From positions 13,611,020 through 13,675,019 of the forward strand of contig NC_041019.1 of NCBI RefSeq assembly GCF_004193775.1: DNA of 64,000 bases. The letters are read 5' to 3'. This stretch comes from Glycine soja. Its lineage: Eukaryota > Streptophyta > Magnoliopsida > Fabales > Fabaceae. The notes below the pieces were generated by a model. The model ran no database searches and was not told the DNA's origin. It was given only the letters and a program-made list of their open reading frames with translations. Positions 24,592-35,457 of the stretch are shown piece after piece. The position numbers were made by a program, and so were the translations under genes. Position 1 is the stretch's first letter. Each line of letters begins with the position of its first letter.

Positions 24592-24659
24592 ATCTTGAGG
24601 CTTGCTAGGGATCTTGGAGATTTTCTACTTGTTGGAATACACACAGATCAGACAGTCAG
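24592..24659 (+). pseudogene. Captured exon of ethanolamine-phosphate cytidylyltransferase
   Basis: A 68-base exon with AG acceptor and GT donor encodes ILRLARDLGDFLLVGIHTDQ and then TV plus a split codon. This is the segment after the H-x-G-H motif in the second cytidylyltransferase domain of plant PECT, the enzyme that makes CDP-ethanolamine for phosphatidylethanolamine synthesis at the outer mitochondrial/ER membranes. The reading frame and splice phase are preserved. No other PECT exon is recognised nearby; a LINE is inserted just downstream. Its location inside CACTA 1, between the subterminal repeats and the transposase-24-like gene, points to transposon capture of genomic DNA. Recognition is from memory. 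Confidence 0.75.
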
Positions 24660-24699
24660 GTTGGCAACCTTTATATCTCTGCCTCCCTACTGTATTTAC

Positions 24700-26896
24700 T
24701 TTTTTATTTTTTTTGTACTTTTTTTTTGGAAGGCATAATGTATAATATATTATTGAGATAAACAAAAACAGTACAAGTGGTACTGAATGAAAAGATAATA
24801 CAAAGCACCTCTGGTGCTGCCTCCATTTACCCAGCAAAGCTTCATTAAATTTAGATATTTCTTTAATCCCCAAACCACCTTCCTCCTTAGGTAAGCAAAT
24901 AGCTTCCCATTTTACCCAGGGAATTTTCTTTAAGGTGCAGTAACCAGTGGTAGGCTAGGATCATCCCTGTCACTTTGAACCAAGTCCTAGAGGAAAGCAA
25001 AATATTGCATACATCAATCTGAGAATTTTTCAAGGCATAATAACCTTTTGTGCAGATTCAGTTACCAGTTGGAATTTATCAGGTCTAATTTACCATTTTA
25101 TTCGCAAACATTTAATGACCGTAGATAATGACAGACCCAAAAATTTCTAAAAGTTTAAATACATAGACTATAGTAATAGTAAAGGCTTAGTACATCAGAT
25201 CAAAATTTAAAGGAGATTAGGATGAACTATGAATGTTCAAATCCAGGATCTAGCTTGATCATGATCCTTAAGCATGCAAGCCCTTTGAAAGAAAAATTGT
25301 CATCCAGTTTATTGTTCATTTCCAGTTTCCAAAATAATTTGGCATCCAAGATAGTAGTGTTATGTTAGGAGTGATATTGGGCTTCAGTGTGCATTAATTC
25401 ATAGTATCACACTAGTAATTGATCTAGAATATTAGTATAAATAGGAAAATAACATTAGTGATTTATTATTGCAATATAACAATTATATAGAGTCCTATTG
25501 GTAAAATAAAGTATATTGTCTCTTTTCAATTTTCCACCCAGTACCTATAATTTCAACATGTTACCAAAGCAATGCCATTCATCATGACCATGCTATGTCC
25601 ACGGTGTTTCAACATTCAAGTTTCCAAAATATGGAAGTCCTCTGTATTTTTACTTTAAAATACTCAGTCTCCTTATTGGTTCTAAAGAATAAATTGAAGT
25701 ACTAAGACAGTGTATTAATCATCTCAAAATGACAACCATTTGTTGTCCTAGCATCATATTTACTTTCTATTATCTTTTCCTTTCAATCACAATGATTTCG
25801 GTAGAATCCTTACAAGCTTGTTAGCTTGATGACTTGTCAGAAACAATTTCTTGACTAGCATCAAATCAGAGAATTAAACCTGGACATCTTTTAGAAATGC
25901 TTGCTGAATTAAGACAGGCAGAAATCCAGTGTCTCCATTTGGGACAAAAACCCATTCTTTGCAGCATATAATCCAAAAAAGCCCATGAGACTGAGTCATA
26001 GGCCTTTTCAAAATCCACCTTGAAAACCATAGCTGGCCTTTTGCTTCTACAAGCTTCCTCAATCACCTCATTAAGAACTAGTATGCCATGCAGGATGTGT
26101 CTGTTTTTTAGAAAGTTGTCTGCCTCTCATCAATAAGACCAGATATCACTTGTCTCAATCTATTTGCTAATAACTTAGCTATCACCTTGTACATACATCC
26201 AATCAAGGAGATTGGTCTGTAGTCATCAAATGACTGGGGGTGTTTGGTTTTGGGAATTAGAGCTATGAAAGAAGCATTACTGCCTCTAGGGAAGCTGCCA
26301 TGCACATGGAATTCATCTACAAATCTTCTGATGTCAGTTTTCATCATTTCCCAAAATTCTTTAATGAATTTGAAGTTGAAGCCATCCGGTCCAGGACATT
26401 TGTCCCCATCACAACTCCACACTGCTTCTTTGATCTCCAAATCCGAAAAAGGAACGGCCAAAAACTCCCTCTGCTCCTGGTTTATTCAAAAGAATTGCAC
26501 TCCATCAAGAGTGGGTCTACAAAACTGCTGCTCAGTAAATCTGTTGAGGGAAAAATTCACAGCCTCCTTCTTAACATCATTGGGGTTCCGAATCCATTCA
26601 CCCTGAATGAGAATTCCTTGAAGACCATTATAATGTCTTCTGAAATTGATGACTTTATGGAAATAAGCTGAGTTGTTGTCCCCTTCTTTTAGCCATTTAG
26701 CTCTAGATTTCTGCCTTAATAAAGATTCATAAGTTGTTGAGGCCTCCCACAATTCTTGCTGTAATTCTCTCTTAGCCTTTATCTCATCATCATATAGGCT
26801 TCTATTAGATGCTAAATCCTCCACTTCATTGAGCTTCTTCTGAATTTTGTGGATCCCCTTATCATTTATGAATTGTGCAGTGTGCAAATGAAACAA
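24700..26896 (-). mobile_element. LINE (L1-type) A, internally rearranged
   Basis: The right half (26,896-25,866) encodes, on the minus strand, the linker between endonuclease and reverse transcriptase (QKSRAKWLKEGDNNSAYFH) and the RT start (DKCPGPDGFNFKF; IALIPKTKHPQSFDDYRPIS; KVDFEKAYDSVSWAFLDY). The left end (24,900-24,727) encodes a later RT segment (GIKEISKFNEALLGKWR) and ends in a T-rich tract, the minus-strand poly(A) tail. The 900 bases between (24,960-25,865) do not look like LINE sequence, so either the element lost its RT core or foreign DNA lies there. It is 5'-truncated and has stops. Confidence 0.75.
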
Positions 26897-27310
26897 CTAC
26901 TAGTACTATTGTAGACAAGTTTTCCTTCTCCATTACTCACGGAAAAAGCTAAACCCATTATCATTATGGTTCTTCTCTATTTGAATACTGTACAACCCTC
27001 ATATTGTTGATAAAAGGCTTTAAATACACTGTGGCTAATTTCTGTATGGTTTTTTTAGGGTTATCATTTACTACTGCTAATTGGCGTTGCTGTGGAAGCG
27101 CTTTGATTATATCTTTAAAGCCTCGAACTCAGGTACTTATATGTTTGATTCGAAAACTAATTTGAAATTGTTGTTGTATGCATTATTGGTATATTTGTAA
27201 CTTATGTTATGCCTGTCTACATGACCTTTCTTTCATTGGACTGATATGTTCATGCCTTCTGTATATATATGTTGTGACTGTCATTGCCGTTCTCTCTGTC
27301 TTCTATTATG
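26897..27310. other. CACTA 1 interior, possible exon near 27.06-27.13 kb
   Basis: The stretch 27,060-27,134 has a TTTTTTTAG acceptor before it and a CTCAG|GTACTT donor after it, as in a plant exon. Its translation in any frame is not recognised. It may be a captured exon or a leader exon of the element's gene. Confidence 0.3.
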
Positions 27311-27590
27311 TTTTTTTTATCAGCAAAATTATAATTTGTATTATTAACTGTGAGTACCAAAGGTACTAAATATACAAGTTAGAAACCAGCAGACTAGCAG
27401 AACCATAGGTCCTACGAATCAGGTGCCAATCTAAATAGAATACAATAACCCTGCATTGCTACCCTAATAAAAAAATGTTGTTGATAAATTACTAGACCAA
27501 TAGTTGTAGGGCTGGGCAAAGCCTTTCTCCAGCTGTCTTCTCCGCAAATTCCCTTTAGTTGGGATTTTATCTTTGATCAATCGGCAAGCA
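27311..27590 (-). mobile_element. LINE fragment, 3' end only
   Basis: It begins on the plus strand with a T run (27,311-27,318) and ATCAGCAAAATTATAA...GTACCAAAGGTACTAA, the same 3'-tail arrangement as the neighbouring LINE at 27,595. It is severely 5'-truncated and holds little more than the 3' untranslated region. Confidence 0.6.
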
Positions 27591-27594
27591 AATG

Positions 27595-28716
27595 TTTTTT
27601 TTTATCAGCAAAGATAAATATATTATATTGAAATAATGTACCAGAGGTACTAATTACAAAGGTATGGACTATTATATGCAGTACATAAGTAGTCTAATAG
27701 GTCTACTTGTGTAGTGTACAAGTATTTCTGAAACTATGTGCACTCCCTCTACAAAAACAAAAAGCCTTGTCTAATATTACTTGACCACTGATTATAGTGG
27801 ACTGTGAAGTCCTTCTCAAATTGTCTAAGCCAAGTCCAAATTATAAAGATAGCATCTTCAAAATGCCGATTAGTATCAAATTCTGCATTTGCAAACAAAA
27901 TTTTGTTTCTAAGCTTCCATATAGACCATGTTACTGCCAGCCACCAATACCTCCATCGCTTAGCCCTTAATCCTTTGATCTGGATAGAAATGTGCTGCAT
28001 GAAGTGCTGTTTCGGGCTGAAGGGGAAAGCGCCTTTGATATTCATCCATGACATTGATTCCCACCAAATTGGTTGGATTTTGATGCAATTGTTGATCTGT
28101 ATGTTCCTTTTTCGCAGATTCTCCTTTGTGGGCAGTCTGCCCCTGCATAATCTCCAAGCGAATACCGCAATTTTGCTAGGTATCTTTGTCTTCCATAGTT
28201 CAATACTCCAATCCTCCTTCTGGCCACCATCAATTTCCTCCCATATCAGATTGTAGGCGCTGCGAGTTATGTAAATCCCTGATGAATCTCCTATCCATTC
28301 CCAAATGTCAATTTGTTGTTGTTGTATGCTTTGTCCTTATACCTCCCTAAGGAAACTGATGGCAGTATCAATTTCATGTTATTTTGAATAACCAGTCCCT
28401 GTTGAGATTGATTGAAAGCTTGTTTTACATCCCTCCACCAAACACATTGTTTTTCTGAATTTCCTATTTCTTCAAGGTTCCTCAGCTCACCATTTTGTTG
28501 CATTAATAGCCCCTATAGGTATGCCAAGATACACAAAAAGAAGAGTTAAGCAGCTGCAGTTCAAGTACTTTGCTGCATCATGCTTCCATTGATCAGAAAT
28601 CCTGATAGCTCCGAATCTACTCTTAGCAAAATTGATTTTCAGACCCGATAGTTCAGCTTCAGATTCAAGCTTGTTAAGCTCAGCTTCTAACTTCTGGACC
28701 CTTTCAACACTGCATC
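27595..28716 (-). mobile_element. LINE (L1-type) B, 5'-truncated
   Basis: Starts at a T run (27,595-27,603), the minus-strand poly(A) tail. Its minus strand encodes the end of the reverse transcriptase (SGLKINFAKSRFGAIRI; YLGIPIGAI, 28,690-28,490) and the C-terminal zf-RVT-like region (WWLAVTWSIWKLRNKILFA, 28,054-27,749). Several frameshifts and stops occur. It has only the later half of ORF2, so it is a separate insertion from LINE A. Confidence 0.75.
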
Positions 28717-28732
28717 GCTTTGTGTGCATCTT

Positions 28733-28856
28733 CAACACACACACACACACACATACACAGCCACACACCCACACACACACACACAGAAACACACACACAT
28801 AAAAGTCAGAAACACACACACACACACACACAGAAACACACACACACACACACTGA
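28733..28856. repeat. (CA)n microsatellite, interrupted
   Basis: About 120 bases of CA repeats with short interruptions (CAGAAA, CATAAAAGTC). It produces long Cys-Val frames on the minus strand that are not genes. Confidence 0.95.
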
Positions 28857-28919
28857 CAGAAACTTATGACTGATCCTTTTTTCATTAATCCAATTTTGTA
28901 TATTATTGTATAAAAGATC

Positions 28920-31906
28920 ATGGGTTCTCCACCTGCCTCCACTACTCCTCCTCCTCCTCCTCCTCCTTCTCCTCCTCGTCCTCCTCCTACTTCGGACGCA
29001 TCGGCTTCGACGTTTGCAGTGAAGCGGACACACAAAGCCTCACGTCTACGATTGTTGTCCACTAGACCACCTGGTGTTGAGAGACCAGTGGTGCATGTTA
29101 ATCCAGCTACAGGGAAGGCCGACGGTCCCCACAAGAAGAAATTAAGAACATATTTGGGGATTGTGGCACGTGATAAGCTGGACATCACCTACGAGAACTG
29201 GAAGGAGGTCCCTGCTGCTCAGAAGGACCTGATTTGGGAGGATATTCAGGTATTTCTCTTTTCTTATTTGATTGTGTGTAATTAATAGCCAAAAAATTTC
29301 ATTATTGTAACAAATAAACTTTGTTTCATGTTGTCAGGCGGAATTTGATATCCCAGAGGCTTCTGACAGTAGGACGAAAAGGAAGTTACTACAGACTGTG
29401 GGGGAGAGATGGAGGCAGTTTAAATCAGACCTCACGAGGAAATGGGCCCTTGCAGCCGATCAGGACGGTGTCGAGGACACTGTCTATAACAAATACGACA
29501 TCAACAAGGAAAAGTGGGCCCAGTTTTGCCAGACTCACAGAGACCCTTCTTGGGAGGTATGTTCCTTTGCCATTTAAGTTGTTTTTCATATTAAACATGA
29601 TGTTGTTATACTTCATTCTACCCATTTCAAACATTATTGTTTAATTTTTCCAAGATGTGCGCATCAAGGCACAGGCCATCCAGAAGCAGAATACTGCCCC
29701 CCACGTTTTGTCTTGTGGGGGTTATGATTATTTGGAGCAGAAGCTCCTGGCTGAGAAGACCAAGAAGAAGCTGCACAGTCAGGAAGCGTTGATGGCATCA
29801 TCGACCCTGCATCCCCGGTCAGACGCCACGTGAAGTGGAAGATGGTCCGCACGAAGAAGACAGGGGAGATGACGACTGAGGCCGCAAAGGAAATCGCTGA
29901 GAAGATTGTAAGTCATTTTCAACTAACCATTACAATTATACTTGAATATTTTGAGAATGCCATGTACCATTGTGTGTTTTCTATGCAAGATTCGTTTGAG
30001 GAGCAAGCCACACAGGGATCGTTCGTCCCCCATGGACGTCAGGATGTTCTGGCCGCTGCTATTGGACGTCCAGAGCACCCTGGATGTGTCCGTGCTGCTG
30101 GAGTCGGTGTCACCATCAAGCAATACTTTGGATCGGCTCCACGGACGTCCTGCAGTGCTTCCTCCCTGCCTCCTGACGAATTACAGTAGCTGACTCAGCA
30201 GATCAGGGACCAATTAGAGGAGTCCATCACAAGTCATGGCATCCTTCAGCCAGCTTCAGTCACAGATGCAATCTCAGGCACCTCCTGAGCCTCTGGTTGG
30301 TCTTGGTCCCTCCGGTCCTCGGGTGAGCACAAAGGGGAGTTGTGTTGATTCCTCAAGAAACGATCCTGAGACGGGTGACTCTGACAGGTGCGGCTTGTAC
30401 ATAGAAGCAGATCCTGCCTGCCTGGTTGCCGTAGGGAGAGTTTATGAGGGATCCACTCTTGTTCATAACACTCCTTTGTTGTCTGGCCAAGTAAAGGCGA
30501 GTGTGGACGAGGTTAAAGATGCAGATGCTCCAGTTCCTGTACCCACTGCTGAGGTTTCCTTAGTGGGGCAGGCACTTCACACCTTCCTTGCTTGGCCGAC
30601 ACATCTGATCAAGTCTTTATCACACCAGGTACTTATTGTCCTTACTATATGTTTCTTCTTTTTAAATTAATTCATTAAGTGTGCCTCAAATTTGGCTATT
30701 TAACTTTGTTTCATGAACAGGTAGTTATGTCTCCGCCAAAACCACCTCCGAAGCCCGATCCGGAGGTCGATGATCCGCTTTATCTGATGACATTGACCAT
30801 CGCAGAGCTTTTCTTGAGGCCTTATCAGGTTAGATGGGATGCCACCGTGTTTGGGGTCGTTAATCCAGATTTCCCCCTGTACATAAAGCACGAAGACCTC
30901 TCCGAAATCGCACACGGTAGTCAATGTCCCAGCATATCAGTGTTACAGTTGTGGATTTTGTAAGTCTTTATATAAAAGGCTTTTATTTACCTAAGTTATG
31001 GCTTTCAATTCATAAATATTTAACTTTGACTTAACATAAACAGGCATCTCACTGAAACATGTATGCGAGCGGGGAATTCTGATATATATGGATTCCTCAA
31101 GCCTCAATCCATTCAGAGGTCTGGGAAATCGCAGTTTGAATCTGAAAGTTACATAAAGAGTTGGATGCAGAGTTCACAACGCGATGTGTATCTTGGAGCC
31201 TACCTAAATGGGTAAGTCACAAAATAACAAAATTTATTTAATGTTTACTAATGTACTAACCCATTTTAGGTTCCACTGCAACGGACATTGGCAGATGGTG
31301 GTCATCCTGCCCAAGGAACACTTAGTTGTCTGGTTTTGTTCATTGCATAACAGGCCAGACAACTACCTTAAGGGGATTATTAATAGGTTAGTGTTCTTTT
31401 CAATACATTTGCATTGTAATACCTCAATGTCCAACACCAGTTTTTAATTGTTACTCATATGGAACAGTGCTATCAAGGGTCTTGATGATGCTCCACAGCC
31501 TAAATCAAAGGCTCCTGCTAGGTGGATTGTCGTCAAGGTACGTCATTTACATAAAACTTCCACTTATATATATTTCTTTATGTGTCTGTACACTAGTTGT
31601 TTAATTAATATCCAAATTTCATTATGTATTTAGTGTAATAGACAAAAAGGAACTACTGAGTGCGGCTACTATGTCATGCACTGGATGTCCACCATCATTT
31701 TAGGAAGTTTTAGAAATAATTGGGAAGCGGTAAGTTTATTTCAAAGAAAATCGATTTACTTATAATTTGTATTACATTATTAACTTAATATGATTTATTT
31801 AATCATGCAGTATTTTAACGACCCTAGACCATTGGAGCCTGAGAGATTAAAAGCATTGCGGATTCAGTGGGCACAGTTTTATCTCCGAGTTAGAGATCAG
31901 GCCTAG
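28920..31906 (+). pseudogene. CACTA 1 gene: transposase-24-like region fused to a ULP1-like cysteine protease
   Basis: A multi-exon gene on the plus strand. Exon 1 (28,920-29,249) has a polyproline start encoded by a CTC repeat, then GPHKKKLRTYLGIVARDKLD. The next exons (29,338-29,556 and on to about 29,908) look like a Ptta/En/Spm transposase-24 domain (KLLQTVGERWRQFKSDLTRK; HVKWKMVRTKKTGEMTTEAA). A middle region holds QATQGSFVPHGRQDVL and VSTKGSCVDSS. The last exons (30,722-30,959, 31,044-31,211, 31,270-31,386, 31,468-31,537, 31,634-31,729, 31,811-31,906) form a C48/ULP1-type domain, with GHWQMVVILP for the histidine and TTECGYYVMHWM for the cysteine. The usual Asp after the histidine strand is not obvious (WFCSLHN). 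A frameshift near 29,780, a TAG at about 30,188 and a further shift near 30,235 break it. Role in transposition is inferred from its position. Confidence 0.75.
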
Positions 31907-32149
31907 GATTTAGGGACATTTTTTAACATTTTTTACATTTTCTATGTAACATGAACATTGAATTCATTTGTTGATTGTTCTTTATAATATATAAATCAAT
32001 TATTTGATGTTTATTATCATTAAAACTGCTTGAAAGCATAATAAAATGTTTATTTGCTGTGAATTGGGCCTCCTGAAATTGCATTTGACAGGTACAATTT
32101 TGGGTTTACTGTAAAAACAGAAAGTATATATATAAAAAATATTTGACAA
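31907..32149. other. 3' flank of the CACTA 1 gene
   Basis: A/T-rich sequence with ATAATATATAAATC and AATAAAATG motifs that could serve as polyadenylation signals for the preceding gene. Confidence 0.4.
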
Positions 32150-32760
32150 CAACATCGGTTATTAACAAAAACCGATGTTAATATCATAACCAACATCGGT
32201 TATAATAGAAAACCGATGTTAACGTTTGTATATTAACATCGGTTTTTTGTGTATAACCGATGTCAGCGTTTGTATTTTAACATCGGTTATCTGTAGATAA
32301 CCAGATAACCGATGTCAACTAGTGTACATTAACATCGGTTAATCATAAATAACTGATGTGAATATTTGAATATTAACATCGGTTATTTATAATTAACCGA
32401 TGTTATACACAAAGAACTACACCAAATAAGTGTATGCATCATCAACGTTGACATCGGTTTTCTAGAAAAACCGATGTTAAGGGCATACATTAACATCGGT
32501 TTTTCTAGAAAACCGATGTTAAACTAACATATTAACATCGGTTTTACTGGAAAACCGATGTCAACGTTCATCATGCGTACACTTTTTTTGTTGTTGTTCA
32601 TTGTGTTTAACATCGGTTATTTAGAGAACCGATGTTGTCATATGTATGTTAACATCGGTTCTCCAAAACCGATGTTAACATTCATACATTCAACATCGTC
32701 ACTTTCAACATCGGTTTTAGAACCGATGTAGAATGTTCTAAATAATCGATGTTGAAAGTG
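32150..32760. repeat. Right subterminal repeats of CACTA 1
   Basis: More than ten palindromes of the same type as the left end (AACATCGGTT...AACCGATGTT), spaced about 50-60 bases apart. Both arms of most are intact, suggesting a recent or conserved element. Confidence 0.92.
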
Positions 32761-32778
32761 TATTTTCTAATAGTGGTA

Positions 32779-35457
32779 GCCTCAAAACATGCTATAAATT
32801 TAGCTTTCAGGATAGATGCAACAACAGCTAAAGCATACAAAATTGTTTCTATTTGTTTTTGTTCCATATCATTTCTAAGACATTGCGTGAGACTTAACTT
32901 GTCTCATTTCTAAATTGGAACAAGTGATCCAAAACACCTTTCCATCATGAATCTGTCTAGTACTTTACTGATATATGTTTTTTGAGATAAGCCTAACAAT
33001 CCTTGTGATTTAATACGAAATATTTATATCCTTATCGCATAGCTTACCTCACCCATATCTTTCACTTCAAAGTTGCTAGACATAAATTTCTTAGTCTCAG
33101 GAAGAAGACCAAGATCATTAGTTGCAAGCAAGATATCATTAACATACAAAATTGGAAAAATAACCTTACTCCCGCTAACCTTCAGATATATACAACGATC
33201 AATAGTATTTTCCTTAAATCTAAAGGAAGCAATGATATCATTAAACCTCAAATACCATTGGCGGGAAACTTGCTTTAAGACTATATATTGATTTCTTTAA
33301 TTTGCACACCATGTGTTCCTTTCCTTCAACTGAAAACCCCATTGGTTGGTCCATATAAACATTCTCTTTTAAATCTCCATTAAGAAAGCAGTTTTCACAT
33401 TCATCTGAAAGAATCTTTTCGTGAGACCGGTGAAAATGTCTCTTTATAATCAATGTCATCTTTATGAGTAAATCCCTTAGCAACAAGTCTAGCCTTGTAA
33501 CGTTCAAGGTTGCCATAAGACTCACGTTTAGTCTTGAAGATCCACTTACAACCAACTTTCTTACAATCCTTTGGTAATTCTACAATGTCCCAAACACCAT
33601 TATGTTTCATGGAATTTATATCTTCTTTCATGACATTTAACCACTTCTCAGAATTATTACAGCTTACAGCTTGTGAAAATGAAACTCGATCATTATCATT
33701 AATGCTTAAGTCTGTTTCTGTTTCATGTAGGTATACCACATAGTCATTCGAAATAGCTGGTCTCCTTTCTCTTTGAGACCTCCTTAATGCTACTTTTTTT
33801 TGTTGTTCCACAATATGTTCATTATGTATCATGAGCTCATTATTGTGTTGCTTCTCTTCATTAATTTTGTAACAACAACTAAAGGAGCAATCACCTTACT
33901 GTTAGATGCATAAGCTAAAAGGACTTGCACTCCAACTTCTTTAATTTTCACATCTCGTGGAACTGTACTCACACTGATTTCATCATTTTCAATGAACCTT
34001 GCATTTCCAGTTTTGACAATTCTCATACTATGATTAGAACAATAAAACATATATCTCTTTGACTTTTCTGGATAGTCAATGAAATATCCACTAATTGTTC
34101 TTGCATCTAATTTTCTTTCTTGCAGATTATATAAATCCTTATTTCTGCTTGGTAACCCCAAACATGCAGGTGCCTTATACTAGGTGTCCTATTCGTCCAG
34201 AGTTCAAAAGGTGTCTTTGGAACTACCTTACTAGGAACCCTATTCAACAAATACATGATAGTTTTCAAGGTACACATCCACAAAGATACAGGTAAAGTTG
34301 AATTGATTAACATGCTCCTAACCATATTCATTAAAGTTTTATTACACCTTTCTGATACACCATTTTGTTATGGTGTACCAGGCATTGTGTATTGCACACA
34401 GGTGCCAAATTTCTGAAGAAGTTTAGCAAATGGACTTGGGTGTTGCCTAGTTTCATCGTATCTTTTGTAATACTCACCACCTCTACCAGATCTAATAATT
34501 GTCACCTTTCTGTTTAATTGTCTTTCTACTTCATTCAAGTAAATTTCTAAGGCATCCACTGCCTGAGATTTCTCATGCAGTAAGTAGACATAATCGTAAC
34601 GTGAATAGTCATCAATAAAGGTGATAAAGTATCTTTCCTTTCCGAAAGAATTGACATCAAAAGGTCCACAAATATCAGTATGCACAATTTCAAGAAGCCG
34701 AGTGCTTCTTGTAGCTCCTTTCTTTGTATGTTTTGTTTATTTTCCCTTGATACAATCCACACAAATATTTAGATCCGTAAAATCTAGATCAGAAAGAATT
34801 TCATTCTTTATTAATCTTTCCATCCTTTCTCTAGAAATGTGACCTAAACGTTTACGCCATAAGAAATAAAATTTTTCATTCACTAAACTATGTTTAGTGT
34901 CAACATTATGATGCCGAGTTAAAATAGTTTCAGCATACAAACCATCTAAATTCAATTTATATAAACCATCACATAGAAATCCAGTACCAATGAGATGATT
35001 ATGATTAAATAAACTGAAGCATCCATTACCAAAATTAAAAGAGTATCCAGTAACATCAGTTTAGATAATGAAACTAAACTCCTAAATAAGCTAGGTACAT
35101 AAAGAGTTTCTAGTAAATCTAAATGATGTCTAATATCGAGTTTTAAACAATAAGTCTCGACTGCTTCCACTAGAGCTTTCACTTTATTCCCTATGAAGAC
35201 AAACTTCTCATTTGGGTTTATGGTTTGGATTATAAGGAATCCCTACATAGTGTTAGAAACATGATTCGTACATCCAGAATCAATCCATCATGTATTATGG
35301 GAAAGTTGAGTTAAGTTTGATTCAAACATACATAAGCACTAAGCTCACCCTTCTTTTCGAACCAAGACTTATACTTTGGGCAATCCTTCTGAAAATGTCT
35401 CGATTTCCTACAAAATTGACAATTATTGCCCTTTGAAAAAGCATAACAAGACTTTCC
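32779..35457 (-). pseudogene. Copia 1 polyprotein remnant (gag end to RNase H)
   Basis: Right to left on the minus strand: a zinc knuckle (CQFCRKSRHFQKDCPKY, 35,430-35,346), the protease region (35,182-34,952), the pre-integrase segment (RLGHISRERMERLI, 34,900-34,740), the integrase core (MHTDICGPFDVNSFGKERYF, 34,685-34,368), the later integrase (34,331-33,829), reverse transcriptase (KWIFKTKRESYGNLERYKAR, 33,700-33,540; ILYVNDILLAT, about 33,150) and the RNase H start (32,867-32,779). The RT motif reads YVND instead of YVDD, and the second integrase Asp is replaced in IRSGRGGEY, so both enzymes would be dead even without the stops. The end abuts the GTA duplication of CACTA 1. Confidence 0.88.

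Larger units (their letters stand above)
22652..32775 (+). mobile_element. CACTA (En/Spm) transposon 1, 10.1 kb
   Basis: The left end is CACTACTAAAAAAAAG; the right end read inward is CACTATTAGAAAATACAC. Both are flanked by the 3-bp target duplication GTA (22,649-22,651 and 32,776-32,778). Dense inverted subterminal repeats (AACATCGGTT...AACCGATGTT) line both ends, as in CACTA elements. The copia RNase H frame on either side continues in register once the element and one GTA are discounted, which confirms the borders. The element has no recognisable TNP2 transposase, so it is non-autonomous. Confidence 0.92.
21573..35457 (-). mobile_element. Ty1/copia retrotransposon 1, split by a CACTA element
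   Basis: Reading right to left, the order is gag zinc knuckle, protease region, integrase, reverse transcriptase and RNase H, then (across the CACTA insertion) the RNase H end, polypurine tract and 3' LTR. The order Int before RT identifies Ty1/copia. The 5' LTR and the gag start are missing: at about 35,457 the sequence switches to plus-strand CACTA 2 sequence. All domains have stops, frameshifts or altered catalytic residues. Confidence 0.85.

Noticed and set aside
26244..26671. Plus-strand frames across LINE A
   Set aside because: Antisense shadows of the LINE reverse transcriptase, which is on the minus strand.
28487..29188. Minus-strand frame of 233 codons
   Set aside because: A composite of the LINE B frame, the (CA)n microsatellite (Cys-Val repeats) and the antisense of the transposase-24-like exon; not one gene.
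22680..32760. CRISPR-like array in the regularly spaced ATCGGTT palindromes
   Set aside because: Spacing is irregular, the repeats are inverted pairs, and they lie inside CACTA termini in a plant genome.
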